A model generated the notes under the pieces. That model did no database searches and was not told the origin of the DNA. It saw nothing but the letters and a program-made list of their open reading frames with translations. DNA of 64,000 nt from contig NZ_JAQZBC010000004.1 of NCBI RefSeq assembly GCF_029239295.1, forward strand, positions 143,584 to 207,583, read 5' to 3'. Position 1 is the stretch's first letter, and every line of letters begins with the position of its first letter. The DNA comes from Sphingomonas sp. GTDB lineage: Bacteria; Pseudomonadota; Alphaproteobacteria; Sphingomonadales; Sphingomonadaceae. Shown in pieces: positions 38,950 to 53,624 of the stretch. The translations under genes and the position numbers were made by a program.

Positions 38950-39384
38950 TTAGCGGCCGTAGGGGTTCTTGAGCGCGGGGATCCAGCCGACGGATGGGGC
39001 CCCCGGCGCTGAGGATCCGGCGCCCTGCTGCGCCGGGCGCGGGGCGACGGCGGCGCGCGCGCGGGCGGCGTCGGGATCGATCGCCTCGGCGAATTTGATG
39101 CCGGCCTGACCGTCCTTGACCCACACGATGGTGGCCGCGACCGCCTCCAGCGCGCCGACCGAGACCAGCACCGTGGCGCCGGTCTGGAGCATGGTCGCCT
39201 GATCGAGGCGAACGCCGCCGGTGGACAGATCGCGGACGCGATGGCGCGTCGGGGCACCGCCGCCAAACCGCTCCACCGTGGCACTCAGGAAAACGCTGTT
39301 GCGCGGCGCGCGGGCGAGCTGCTCCCGCTCAGGCTCGGCATCGGCGGGAAGCGCTTGATCGTCAGGCGGCTCCGGGTCGGTCAT
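38950..39384 (-). CDS. PilZ domain protein
   Basis: This is a 144-residue protein with a PilZ-like domain at about 25-100. The pattern includes RAPRNSVFLSATV, RHRVRDLSTGGVRLDQ (matching the D-x-S-x-x-G motif for cyclic di-GMP) and QAGIKFAEAID near the end. PilZ proteins sense cyclic di-GMP. A proline/alanine tail follows. The ATG at 39384 is used; an upstream ATG at 39444 would add 20 residues (MIYCVDPRVALQRENYQLRR), and neither has a strong ribosome-binding site. It diverges from the His-rich TonB receptor gene. Confidence 0.7.
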   Translation of the reverse strand: MTDPEPPDDQALPADAEPEREQLARAPRNSVFLSATVERFGGGAPTRHRVRDLSTGGVRLDQATMLQTGATVLVSVGALEAVAATIVWVKDGQAGIKFAEAIDPDAARARAAVAPRPAQQGAGSSAPGAPSVGWIPALKNPYGR

Positions 39385-39449
39385 TCGGCGTAATTGGTAA
39401 TTTTCGCGCTGCAGCGCAACCCGAGGATCAACGCAGTAAATCATGCCTT

Positions 39450-39462
39450 GTGATGTTATCAC
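39450..39462. promoter_or_regulatory. Palindrome before the His-rich TonB receptor (possible Zur site)
   Basis: A perfect inverted repeat, GTGAT-GTT-ATCAC, lies 39 bases before the receptor start codon. Its left part, TGATGTTAT, resembles half of the alphaproteobacterial Zur box. A zinc-repressed promoter would suit a His-Asp-rich receptor, but the right half departs from the Zur pattern. Confidence 0.35.
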
Positions 39463-39501
39463 GTCGCGGTTAGGGAGCAGGTGACTCAGGGAGGGACCAC
39501 G

Positions 39502-41793
<2,292 letters not shown>

Positions 41794-41799
41794 CCCATG

Positions 41800-41848
41800 A
41801 AAAAGGACAGCCGCTAGCCTGATAAGGCCGGCGGCTGCCCCTTTCATT
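41800..41848. terminator. Bidirectional terminator between TonB receptor and cpaF
   Basis: A stem of CAGCCGC (41808-41814) with GCGGCTG (41831-41837) is extended by G/C and A/T pairs. On the minus strand it ends in CCTTTTTCAT, a good U-run for cpaF. On the plus strand it ends in CCCTTTCATT. The two genes converge here. Confidence 0.75.
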
Positions 41849-41873
41849 ATTAGATCGGGTCAGCCGCGGCTGA

Positions 41874-43400
41874 TCAGAGACACGCCTCGAGAAACGCCTG
41901 ATCGAAGCCGAACTGCTTGGCCTTGTCGATCGTGTAGGGGCGAAGGCCCATCGCGCGATATTCGCCGATGATCTTTCCGTCGGCGCTCTCGTCCAGATAT
42001 TCGAACTTGAAGAGCTCCTGCGTGACGATCACGGGGCCTTCCATGCCAATCACCTCGGTGACGTTCGTCACGCGACGTGAGCCGTCGCGCAGGCGCTTCA
42101 CCTGAATGATCATGTCGACGGAATCGGCGATCTGGCGGCTGATCGCCTCCTTCGGCACCTTGATGTCAGACATCATCACCATGTTCTCCATACGCGCCAG
42201 CGCCTCACGCGGGCTGTTGGAGTGGAGCGTACACATCGAGCCATCGTGGCCGGTGTTCATCGCCGAGAGCATGTCGAAACATTCGGCGCCACGGATTTCG
42301 CCCAGGATGATGCGATCCGGGCGCATACGCAGCGCGTTCTTGACGAGATCGCGGATGCTGATTTCGCCCTGACCCTCAAGGTTCGCGGGCCGCGTTTCAA
42401 GCGGCAGCCAGTGCGGCTGTTGCAGGCGAAGTTCGGCCGCGTCCTCGATCGTCAGCACGCGCTCACCCGGGTCGATCATCTTCGACAGGGCGTTCAGCAT
42501 CGTCGTCTTGCCCGAGCCGGTGCCGCCCGAAATGACGATGTTGAAACGGCAGGCGCCGGCGATCTTCAGCGCGGTCGCCATCTTGGGCGACATGGATCCG
42601 AAGCCGGCCATCATGTCGAGCGTGATCGGCTTGGCCGAGAACTTACGGATCGAGATAGCAGTGCCGCGCAGCGAGAGCGGGGGCACGATCACGTTGACGC
42701 GGCTGCCGTCCTTCAGGCGGGCGTCGGCGAGCGGCGTGGTCTGGTCGACGCGGCGGCCGACCGAGTTGCAGATGCGCTGCGCGATCTGGAACAGATGCTC
42801 CTCGTCGCGGAACTGGATCTGGGCGAGCTGCAGCTTGCCCTTCTTCTCGATGAAGGTCTGGTCGGGGCCGTTGACCATGATGTCCGAGATCTCGGGGTCG
42901 GCCAGCAGTTCCTCGAGCGGCCCCAGACCGAGCAGTTCGTCGACCAGCACCTTTTCCAGCGCGAACTGTTCGCGGCGGTTGAGGGTGAGCTTCAGTTCGG
43001 CGAGCACTTCGCCGATGATCGGGCGAAATTCCTCGGCCAGCTCGTCCTTGCCGAGCGTCGCGGCGGCTTCCGGATCGACGCGCTCGAGCAGGCGCGGGAG
43101 CACCTGTTCCTTGATCTTGTGGATCGACGCCTCAAACCCCTCGACGCGGCTGCTGCCGGCGTCGCCCGAGGTGGCTTGACGATCGGCCAGGCGCTGCATC
43201 GCGTCTGTATGAAGCCCCGGCATCGTCCCCATGATGTCGGGAGCGGCGAGCTCACCGGGGAAGGGCAGGGATTCGAGCGGCGGGAACTGTTCACCAGCGT
43301 CCGGGCGAGCCGCCGGGCCCCCCCCCTGCATCGGGCGCGCCACACCGAAACCGGGGCGTGCCGCCGTACCTGCGTTGTTACGACGCCCAAAAGCGTTCAT
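41874..43400 (-). CDS. cpaF: CpaF/TadA family secretion ATPase
   Basis: This is a 508-residue type II/IV secretion ATPase of the CpaF (Tad pilus) class, which powers pilus assembly. Residues 1-75 are a low-complexity Pro/Gly/Ala tail. The N-terminal domain has the segments LVDELLGLGPLEELLADPEI and DIMVNGPDQTFIEKKGKL. The Walker A is SGGTGSGKTTML, followed by the Asp-box TIEDAAELRL, the Walker B RPDRIILGEIRG and the His-box MNTGHDGSMCTLHSNSPREA. The other tad/cpa genes are not next to it. The ATG at 43400 gives a typical CpaF N-terminus; an upstream frame has no homology. Confidence 0.92.
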   Translation of the reverse strand: MNAFGRRNNAGTAARPGFGVARPMQGGGPAARPDAGEQFPPLESLPFPGELAAPDIMGTMPGLHTDAMQRLADRQATSGDAGSSRVEGFEASIHKIKEQVLPRLLERVDPEAAATLGKDELAEEFRPIIGEVLAELKLTLNRREQFALEKVLVDELLGLGPLEELLADPEISDIMVNGPDQTFIEKKGKLQLAQIQFRDEEHLFQIAQRICNSVGRRVDQTTPLADARLKDGSRVNVIVPPLSLRGTAISIRKFSAKPITLDMMAGFGSMSPKMATALKIAGACRFNIVISGGTGSGKTTMLNALSKMIDPGERVLTIEDAAELRLQQPHWLPLETRPANLEGQGEISIRDLVKNALRMRPDRIILGEIRGAECFDMLSAMNTGHDGSMCTLHSNSPREALARMENMVMMSDIKVPKEAISRQIADSVDMIIQVKRLRDGSRRVTNVTEVIGMEGPVIVTQELFKFEYLDESADGKIIGEYRAMGLRPYTIDKAKQFGFDQAFLEACL

Positions 43401-43476
43401 GCCGTCCGTCCTGCTACCACAAGCGGATTTGGTAAGCGGCAAGGCTTTATATTTGCCTAACCAAAGCGCTGGCTGG

Positions 43477-44538
43477 TCAGTCGACGGGGCGCGCAGGGGC
43501 GTCCGAGCCGTCGGCCTGTTCGCGGGTGAGCAGCACGCGCTTTCGCTCCGGACCGAAGGCGTAGCCACCGATCGCGCCATCGCTGCGGGTGACGCGGTGG
43601 CAGGGGATCAGCACGGGGACATGGTTGGCGCCACATGCGCTGCCCGCCGCGCGAACGGCGCCCCGCCGGCCGGCGAGCGCGGCCAACTCAGCATAGCTGC
43701 GCGTCTCACCCGCCGGGATGGTGCGCAGCGCCTGCCAGATCGCCTCCTGAAAGGCGGTGCCGAGCACGTCGAGCGGAAGATCGTGATGGCGCGCCGGTGA
43801 TTCGACGAGCGCGACGACCTGGCGGGCGAGGGTGGCAAGTGAGGCGTCGCCGGGCCTGATCTGGGCATTGGGGAAAAGCCGGCCGAGATCGTCGGGCGCG
43901 GCATCGAAAGCGATGCGGCAGATGCCGCGATCGGTGGCGGCGACCAGCATCGGGCCAAGGCTGGTGTCAGTGACGATCCACCGGATCGTGACTCCCGCGC
44001 CGCCCCGGCTCCACGCGCTGGGCGCCATGCCGAGCCGTTGAGCGCCGTGCGCGTAGAAGCGGCTGGGGGCCGAATAGCCACTGTCATAGATGGCGGCCGA
44101 GATCGAGGCGCCGGCGGCAAGCGCCTCGGCCGCGCGGCGTGCCTTCAGCCCGCGGGCATAAGCGGCGGGTGTCACGCCGGTGGCGCGTTTGAACAGGCGA
44201 TGGAAATGGTGCGGCGCATAGCCGACGGCGGCGGCGAGCTGATCGAGCGATGGGGCGGGATCGGCCGCGTCGAGCAGGGTGATCGCGCGGGCGACGGCGG
44301 TACGGTCCCGGCCGATGTCATCCGGGCGGCAGCGCAGGCAGGCGCGGTATCCGGCAGCGCGCGCGTGATCGGGCGCCGGATAGAAGGACACGTTCTCGCG
44401 CCGCGGGTGGCGCGCGGGGCAGCTTGGCTTGCAGTAGATGCCGGTCGTGCGCACCGCGACGACGAAGCGGCCGTCGGCAGCACGATCGCGCGCGGCGAAG
44501 GCAGCCCAGGCCGATTCGGTGTCGATGGCGTCGCTCAT
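43477..44538 (-). CDS. ada: Ada: methylphosphotriester/O6-methylguanine DNA methyltransferase and regulator
   Basis: This is a 353-residue bifunctional repair protein and activator. The N-terminal zinc domain keeps all four cysteines, Cys36 and Cys40 (TTGIYCKPSCPARHP) and Cys67 and Cys70 (YRACLRCRPDD), with Cys36 as the methyl acceptor. An AraC-type helix-turn-helix follows at about 85-180 (HHFHRLFKRATGVTPAAYAR). The C-terminal O6-methylguanine domain has the acceptor Cys313 in LIPCHRVTRSDG. It repairs alkylated DNA and switches on repair genes when methylated. It stands alone and diverges from the enoyl-CoA hydratase gene. Confidence 0.94.
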   Translation of the reverse strand: MSDAIDTESAWAAFAARDRAADGRFVVAVRTTGIYCKPSCPARHPRRENVSFYPAPDHARAAGYRACLRCRPDDIGRDRTAVARAITLLDAADPAPSLDQLAAAVGYAPHHFHRLFKRATGVTPAAYARGLKARRAAEALAAGASISAAIYDSGYSAPSRFYAHGAQRLGMAPSAWSRGGAGVTIRWIVTDTSLGPMLVAATDRGICRIAFDAAPDDLGRLFPNAQIRPGDASLATLARQVVALVESPARHHDLPLDVLGTAFQEAIWQALRTIPAGETRSYAELAALAGRRGAVRAAGSACGANHVPVLIPCHRVTRSDGAIGGYAFGPERKRVLLTREQADGSDAPARPVD

Positions 44539-44619
44539 GGTGCTGATGTACGACAGCGCGCAGACGCGAGCATCCCACGGCTTGCGATCAAAACAGAACA
44601 ATGAAACGGGAGAGGGTGA

Positions 44620-45399
44620 ATGGACGATCTGGTGTTGCTGGAGATCGACGGCGGCGTGGCGACGGTGACGTTGAACCGGCCGGGCGCGATGAACGCATTG
44701 TCCACGGCGCTGCGATCACGCCTGTACCAGGTGATGAAGCAGGTGGACGAGGACGACGCCGTGCGCGCCGTGGTGCTGACGGGGGCGGGCGAGCGGGCCT
44801 TCACCGCCGGGCTGGACCTGAAGGAACTGGGATCGCAGACCGGCGCGCTCGGTTCAGCCAATGCCCGCGGCGCGGACGAGAACCCGGTCAAGGCGATCGA
44901 GCTGTGTCGCAAGCCGGTGATTGGCGCGATCAACGGCGTTGCAATCACCGGCGGATTTGAGGTGGCGCTGGCCTGCGACATCCTGATCGCCAGCGAGAAT
45001 GCGCGCTTTGCTGATACGCATGCGCGGGTCGGGGTGATGCCGGGCTGGGGACTGAGCCAGAAGCTGTCGCGGCTGATCGGTATTTCGCGGGCAAAGGAAT
45101 TGTCGCTGAGTGGCAATTTCATCGATGCGGCGACCGCGGAGCGCTGGGGACTGGTGAACCGGGTGGTGCCGGCCGGGGAACTGCTGGCGGCCGCACGTGC
45201 GCTGGCCGCCGACATCGCATCCGCGGACGGAAATTTCATTGCCGCTTACAAGAAGCTGATCGACGACGGCTTTGCGCGCCCGTTCGGCGAAGCGATGGCG
45301 CTGGAGCATGAACGATCGTCCGCCGCGAACCGCGCAGTGACGCCGGAAGCGGTCGAGGCGCGCAGGGCCGCGGTGCAGGCGCGGGGGCGGTCGCAATAG
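44620..45399 (+). CDS. Enoyl-CoA hydratase/isomerase family protein
   Basis: This is a 259-residue crotonase-fold protein. It has VATVTLNRPGAMNALS at the N-terminus, the oxyanion-hole segments AFTAGLDLKEL and GAINGVAITGGFEVALACD, and a C-terminal helix. The first catalytic glutamate is kept (GGFEVAL). The second, normally in a QPE-type turn, is replaced by histidine (ARFADTHARVGVMPG). Classical hydratases need both, so this may be an isomerase, a hydrolase or a weak hydratase. A good ribosome site (GGGAGAGGG) comes before the ATG. It is a single gene with no fatty-acid genes around it. Confidence 0.87.
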   Translation: MDDLVLLEIDGGVATVTLNRPGAMNALSTALRSRLYQVMKQVDEDDAVRAVVLTGAGERAFTAGLDLKELGSQTGALGSANARGADENPVKAIELCRKPVIGAINGVAITGGFEVALACDILIASENARFADTHARVGVMPGWGLSQKLSRLIGISRAKELSLSGNFIDAATAERWGLVNRVVPAGELLAAARALAADIASADGNFIAAYKKLIDDGFARPFGEAMALEHERSSAANRAVTPEAVEARRAAVQARGRSQ

Positions 45400-45459
45400 C
45401 GCTTTTCTTCCCCACAATCCCCGCTAAGCTCATGGAACGGGGATAAAAATGGGGGATGG

Positions 45460-46986
45460 ATGACCTGGGGGAAACTGGTCGCGCTGTGCGGTGCGATCCT
45501 GGCGGCGACGCCTGCTGCGGCCGAATGGCTGGAGGCGTCGTCGCGACACTTCGTGCTATATTCCAACACCAGCGAGAAAACGCTCCGGCGTCAGTCCGAG
45601 GCGCTGGAACGGCTCGACTGGGGACTTCGTCGGTTCAGTCAGCTGGGAGACGAGCCCGAGATTGCCTCGCGCAAGGTCACCGTCTTTCTGGTCGATGATT
45701 CGCAGGTGCGGTCGCTGTGCGGATGCCAGAACGTCGGGGGTTTTTACCTGTCGCGGGTGAGTGGATCGATCGCGTTCAGTGGCAAGGCGGCATCCTTTGG
45801 CGATAATGGCATCGGGCAGTTGGTGCTGTTCCACGAATATGCGCACCATTTCATGCTCGGGTCGTACGATCTGGCCTTTCCGGCGTGGTATTCGGAAGGG
45901 TTCGCCGAGTTCGCGTCGACGATGCGGATCAGCGACGATTCGGTGCAGATCGGCGTTCCGGCGCAGCATCGCGCGCGGGGGCTATTCCTGGGGCAGCGGT
46001 TTCGCGTGTCGGAGATGTTTGATCCGACGTTGCGATCGCGATTGGGCAGCGCCGAGCGGTATGATGCATTCTATGGGCGCGGCTGGCTGCTGACCCATTT
46101 CCTGACATTCCGGCCTGACCGGTTCCGCCAGTTCCAGGGGTATCTGCGCACGCTCAACTCCGGCACGCCGAGTGTTGCCGCTGCCGAGCAGGCGTTCGGC
46201 GACCTGAAGGCGATGTCGGTCGAGGTGGACGGATATCTGGCGAAGGCGCGCATGCCGGCGATGACCATGAAGTATGACGACCAGGCCTTGCCGACAGTGA
46301 ACGTGCGGCGGCTGTCCCCGGGCGAGGCGGAGCTGATCGACCTGCGGATGCAATCGGTGCGGGGCGTGGACGAGGCGAAGGCCGCCAAGGTCCATGCCCA
46401 GGCAGGGCCGATCGCGGCGCGCCATGGTGATAATCCGATCGTGCAGGGCTGGCTCGCCGAAATGGCCTTTGACACGCAGGATTATGCGGGCGCGATCGCT
46501 GCGGCTGACCGGGCGATCGCCCGTGACCCGAAATCTGTACAGGCGCACCTGTACCGCGGGGCCGCGATGCTTCGCCAATTGCGCGACGCGCGCGTTCGCG
46601 ACCCGGCGCAATGGACCGCCGCTCGGCGGAGCATCATCACCGCCAATCGCAGTGATCCCGACGATGCCGAGCCGTTGTGGTGGTTCTGGCTGAGCTTCCA
46701 GATGGAGGGAGCCAAGCCGACCGCGTCGGCGATCAAGGGGCTGTACCGCGCGCAGGAACTCGCGCGGCAGGATCGTTCGGTCAGGATGGCCGCAGCGCTG
46801 ACTCGCATCGGCGCATCGGAATATGCCGAGGCGAAAAGGCTGCTGCGACCTGTCGCCTATGATCCGCACGGCGCGGCGAACAATCCGGCACTCGCAATGC
46901 TGACGGCGATGGAGGCGGGGGACGACGTCGGCGCCGTGCTGGCGGCTGGCGAAGCGACGCCGGGCGAGCCGGGCGCGCAGCCCTGA
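45460..46986 (+). CDS. Secreted gluzincin-type metallopeptidase-like protein with TPR region
   Basis: This is a 508-residue protein with a signal peptide (cut near residue 21, ATPAAAEW) and a zinc-peptidase motif, HEYAH at 125-129, with a third ligand candidate Glu146 in AWYSEGFAEF. This is the gluzincin layout of DUF1570-like proteins. The second half (about 330-480) is helical with tetratricopeptide-like repeats, such as AMAFDTQDYAGAIAAADRAI-type units. It probably acts in the periplasm on proteins or peptides. No partner genes are apparent, and substrate and role are unknown. The ATG follows GGGGGATGG. Confidence 0.75.
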   Translation: MTWGKLVALCGAILAATPAAAEWLEASSRHFVLYSNTSEKTLRRQSEALERLDWGLRRFSQLGDEPEIASRKVTVFLVDDSQVRSLCGCQNVGGFYLSRVSGSIAFSGKAASFGDNGIGQLVLFHEYAHHFMLGSYDLAFPAWYSEGFAEFASTMRISDDSVQIGVPAQHRARGLFLGQRFRVSEMFDPTLRSRLGSAERYDAFYGRGWLLTHFLTFRPDRFRQFQGYLRTLNSGTPSVAAAEQAFGDLKAMSVEVDGYLAKARMPAMTMKYDDQALPTVNVRRLSPGEAELIDLRMQSVRGVDEAKAAKVHAQAGPIAARHGDNPIVQGWLAEMAFDTQDYAGAIAAADRAIARDPKSVQAHLYRGAAMLRQLRDARVRDPAQWTAARRSIITANRSDPDDAEPLWWFWLSFQMEGAKPTASAIKGLYRAQELARQDRSVRMAAALTRIGASEYAEAKRLLRPVAYDPHGAANNPALAMLTAMEAGDDVGAVLAAGEATPGEPGAQP

Positions 46987-47050
46987 ACCGGTGCCGGTGG
47001 CGGGCGGTGTTTGCGCGCCGGGCCGTCGCTGGAAGCCTGGCGGCGGCCTT

Positions 47051-47743
47051 TCAGCCGCCGGTTTCGCGGAACAGCGTCAGCGTGCGATCGCGTGCGAGCT
47101 CTGCGGACGGCGCGTGATAATCCTTGCGCCGATCCGAGTTGAAGCCGTGGCCCGCCTCGTAGACGAAAATGTCGGCGAGCGGGTGATTGCTGGCGATCGC
47201 CGCCTCCACGCCCTCCATCGGAATGCCACGATCGTAGCGGCCGAAATGCGCGATCACCGGAACGCGCGGCGGCGCCTCGGCCGCAAAGGCGGGGATCATG
47301 CTGCCATAATAGGCCGATGCCGCCGCCACACCGTCCAGCTTCGTCGCGGCTGCCCAGGCGACCGAACCGCCGTAGCAATAGCCAATGACGAACACCGGGC
47401 CCTCGTCGCGCAGCCGATCGATGCAGCTTTGCGTGTCCTTCAGGGACAGATCGAAGGGGTGAAGCGTACGGGCCAATTCGACCGCGCGTTCGAAGCCCGG
47501 CCCGCTATAGTCGGCCTCAAACCCCGGATGCTCCCGGTCAAATAGCGCGGGGGCGAGCACTTCATAGCCTTCGTCGGCGAAATCGTCGGCCATGTCGCGG
47601 ATGTGATCGGTGACCCCGAATATTTCCTGTACCAGGACGACGCCGCCGCGCCGCTCCCCGGCGGGATCGACGTGATAGACCGCGATGTCCGCCCCATCGC
47701 TCATCGGGAGGCGGATCATCTCGCCCTTCGCGCCGTCTGCCAT
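47051..47743 (-). CDS. Dienelactone hydrolase family protein
   Basis: This is a 230-residue alpha/beta hydrolase of the dienelactone hydrolase family with the full triad: Cys123 in VIGYCYGGSVAW, Asp170 in FGRYDRGIP and His198 in EAGHGFN. VVLVQEIFGVTDHIRDMAD is the typical oxyanion strand. The family opens dienelactones in aromatic degradation, but many members have other ester substrates. No aromatic pathway genes are nearby, so the substrate is open. The ATG at 47743 has GGAGG at the right distance; an ATG two codons upstream sits too close to it. It diverges from the ATP synthase operon. Confidence 0.85.
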   Translation of the reverse strand: MADGAKGEMIRLPMSDGADIAVYHVDPAGERRGGVVLVQEIFGVTDHIRDMADDFADEGYEVLAPALFDREHPGFEADYSGPGFERAVELARTLHPFDLSLKDTQSCIDRLRDEGPVFVIGYCYGGSVAWAAATKLDGVAAASAYYGSMIPAFAAEAPPRVPVIAHFGRYDRGIPMEGVEAAIASNHPLADIFVYEAGHGFNSDRRKDYHAPSAELARDRTLTLFRETGG

Positions 47744-47880
47744 CGTCATCCCTCCGTTTCCGATTGTTGCATCCACGCTACCCCTTTGCTACGCGGCGGC
47801 CAACCCAAGCGTCGGCGCCATTCGCGCGTCGTGTTTTCGCATGGGGGTTTAACCTTAGTGCGAACGGGGATTCGACTCGC

Positions 47881-49985
<2,105 letters not shown>

Positions 49986-50004
49986 CGGATAGGGCAACAC
50001 ACCT

Positions 50005-50079
50005 CGTCACCCCGGCGGCTGGCCGGGGTCCCGCTTCTGCCATGCAGGAAAGTGGGAGGCCGCGTAGGCGCGGCATGAC
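50005..50079. repeat. REP-like palindromic element in the atpA-atpG gap
   Basis: The 120-base gap holds an element bounded by CGTCA and TGACG. Inside is a perfect hairpin, CCCCGGC (50010-50016) with GCCGGGG (50022-50028), and a second GC-rich part near 50060-50075. The layout resembles dispersed REP-type elements found between sphingomonad genes. It could affect message stability or the ratio of subunits. Confidence 0.6.
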
Positions 50080-50105
50080 GGGTGAGGGGACGGTGAAGAA
50101 CTAGA

Positions 50106-50986
50106 ATGGCAAGCCTCAAGGCCCTCAAGATCCGCATCGGCTCGGTGAAGTCGACGCAGAAGATCACCAAGGCGATGAAGATGGTCGCCGCCGCGAAGCT
50201 GCGCCGTGCGCAGGAAGCGGCGATCGCCGGTCGCCCCTATGCGGAGCGGCTGGAAGCGGTGATGGCCAGCCTCGCGTCCAAGGTGACCGTCAGCGAGAAC
50301 AGCCCCAAGCTGCTCGCGGGCACCGGCAAGGATCAGGTCCACCTGCTCGTCGTCGCGACGTCGGAGCGTGGCCTGGCCGGCGCGTTCAACACCAACATCG
50401 TTCGCGCGGCGCGCAAGAAGGCCGAAGAGCTGGAGCGCCAGGGCAAGACCGTGCGTTTCTACCTGGCGGGCAAGAAGGGCCGCGTGCTGCGTCGCTTCTA
50501 TCCGGACGCGATCGTTGCCGATCATGAGCTTGGCCAGCACAAGATGCTGGGTTTCCAGCAGGCGCGTGAAGTGGCCGACGACCTGATCGCGCGCTTCGAG
50601 GCGGGCGAGTTCGACGTGGCGCACCTGTTCTACGCCAAGTTCCAGTCTGCGCTGGTGCAGATCCCCACGGGGCAGCAGATCATTCCGGTGTCGGTGCCGA
50701 CTTCGACCGTCGCTGCCGCGAACGACGGCGACGCTGCCGTGGAATATGAGCCCGACGAGGAAGCGATCCTTGCCGAGCTGCTGCCGCGCAACGTTGCGAT
50801 CCAGGTATTCCGCGCGATGCAGGAAAACGCCGCGTCCGAGCAGGGCAGCCGCATGACCGCGATGGACAATGCGACCCGCAACGCCGGCGACATGATCAAG
50901 CGCCTGTCGATCCAGTACAATCGCGCACGTCAGGCGGCGATCACGACCGAGCTGGTCGAGATCATCTCGGGCGCCGAAGCACTGTG

Positions 50987-50987
<1 letters not shown>
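50106..50987 (+). CDS. atpG: ATP synthase F1 subunit gamma
   Basis: This is a 293-residue central-shaft subunit. The N-terminal helix [20 protein letters not shown] and the C-terminal helix with [20 protein letters not shown] plus [20 protein letters not shown] are both conserved and form the coiled coil that turns in F1. The stop codon overlaps the start of a lipoprotein gene by one base. Confidence 0.97.
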
Positions 50988-53147
<2,160 letters not shown>

Positions 53148-53155
53148 GCACACCT

Positions 53156-53246
53156 CCCTCCTGTCCAACAGGAGGGTCGAGGGCGGGGATTGGCGAAGCC
53201 GCTGCCCCTCCCGCAGGCCCTCCCAGCCCCTTCCGGTGTGGAAGGG
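53156..53246. repeat. Two hairpins in the atpD-atpC gap
   Basis: CCCTCCTG (53156-53163) pairs with CAGGAGGG (53169-53176), and CCCCTTCC (53227-53234) pairs with GGAAGGG (53240-53246). Neither is followed by a U-run, and atpC continues the operon. They may be repeat-derived structures that tune the amount of AtpC. Confidence 0.55.
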
Positions 53247-53260
53247 AGTGAGAAGAAGAA

Positions 53261-53512
53261 ATGCTGCACTTCGAACTCGTCACGCCTGAACGCCTCGTCC
53301 GCAGCGAGAGCGTCTACATGGTCACCGTACCCGGCACCGAAGGTGACTTCGGCGTGCTGGAGGGTCATGCGCCATTGATGTCGACCATCCGCGACGGCAA
53401 TCTGCTGGTCCAGAAGACCGCGGGCGGCGCACCGGAGACGATCGCCATCCGGGGCGGATTCGCGGAAGTGAACGCGAATGGCCTGACCGTTCTGGCGGAG
53501 CACGCTGCCTGA
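53261..53512 (+). CDS. atpC: ATP synthase F1 subunit epsilon (short form)
   Basis: This is an 83-residue epsilon subunit that has only the N-terminal beta-sandwich domain: [40 protein letters not shown] and the closing [18 protein letters not shown]. Most bacterial epsilon subunits are about 130-140 residues and end in a helical hairpin that inhibits ATP hydrolysis; that hairpin is missing. Short AtpC forms appear to be usual in sphingomonads, so this is probably not a truncation. The ATG follows GGAAGGGAGTGAGAAG. A strong terminator follows at 53549. Confidence 0.93.
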   Translation: MLHFELVTPERLVRSESVYMVTVPGTEGDFGVLEGHAPLMSTIRDGNLLVQKTAGGAPETIAIRGGFAEVNANGLTVLAEHAA

Positions 53513-53548
53513 CGGGCGGCTGACTCACCCGCTTCGACGATCTTTTGC

Positions 53549-53583
53549 AAAGGCTCTCCCGGACCCGGTCCGGGGGAGCCTTT
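53549..53583 (+). terminator. Terminator of the F1 operon
   Basis: A long stem, AAAGGCTC-CCCGGA with TCCGGGGGAGCCTTT, ends in TTTGTC, 37 bases after the atpC stop. It closes the atp operon ahead of the convergent dapE gene. Confidence 0.85.
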
Positions 53584-53624
53584 GTCATACCCGGCCAGCC
53601 CCGCCAGGCGCAGTGTTGCCCTTG

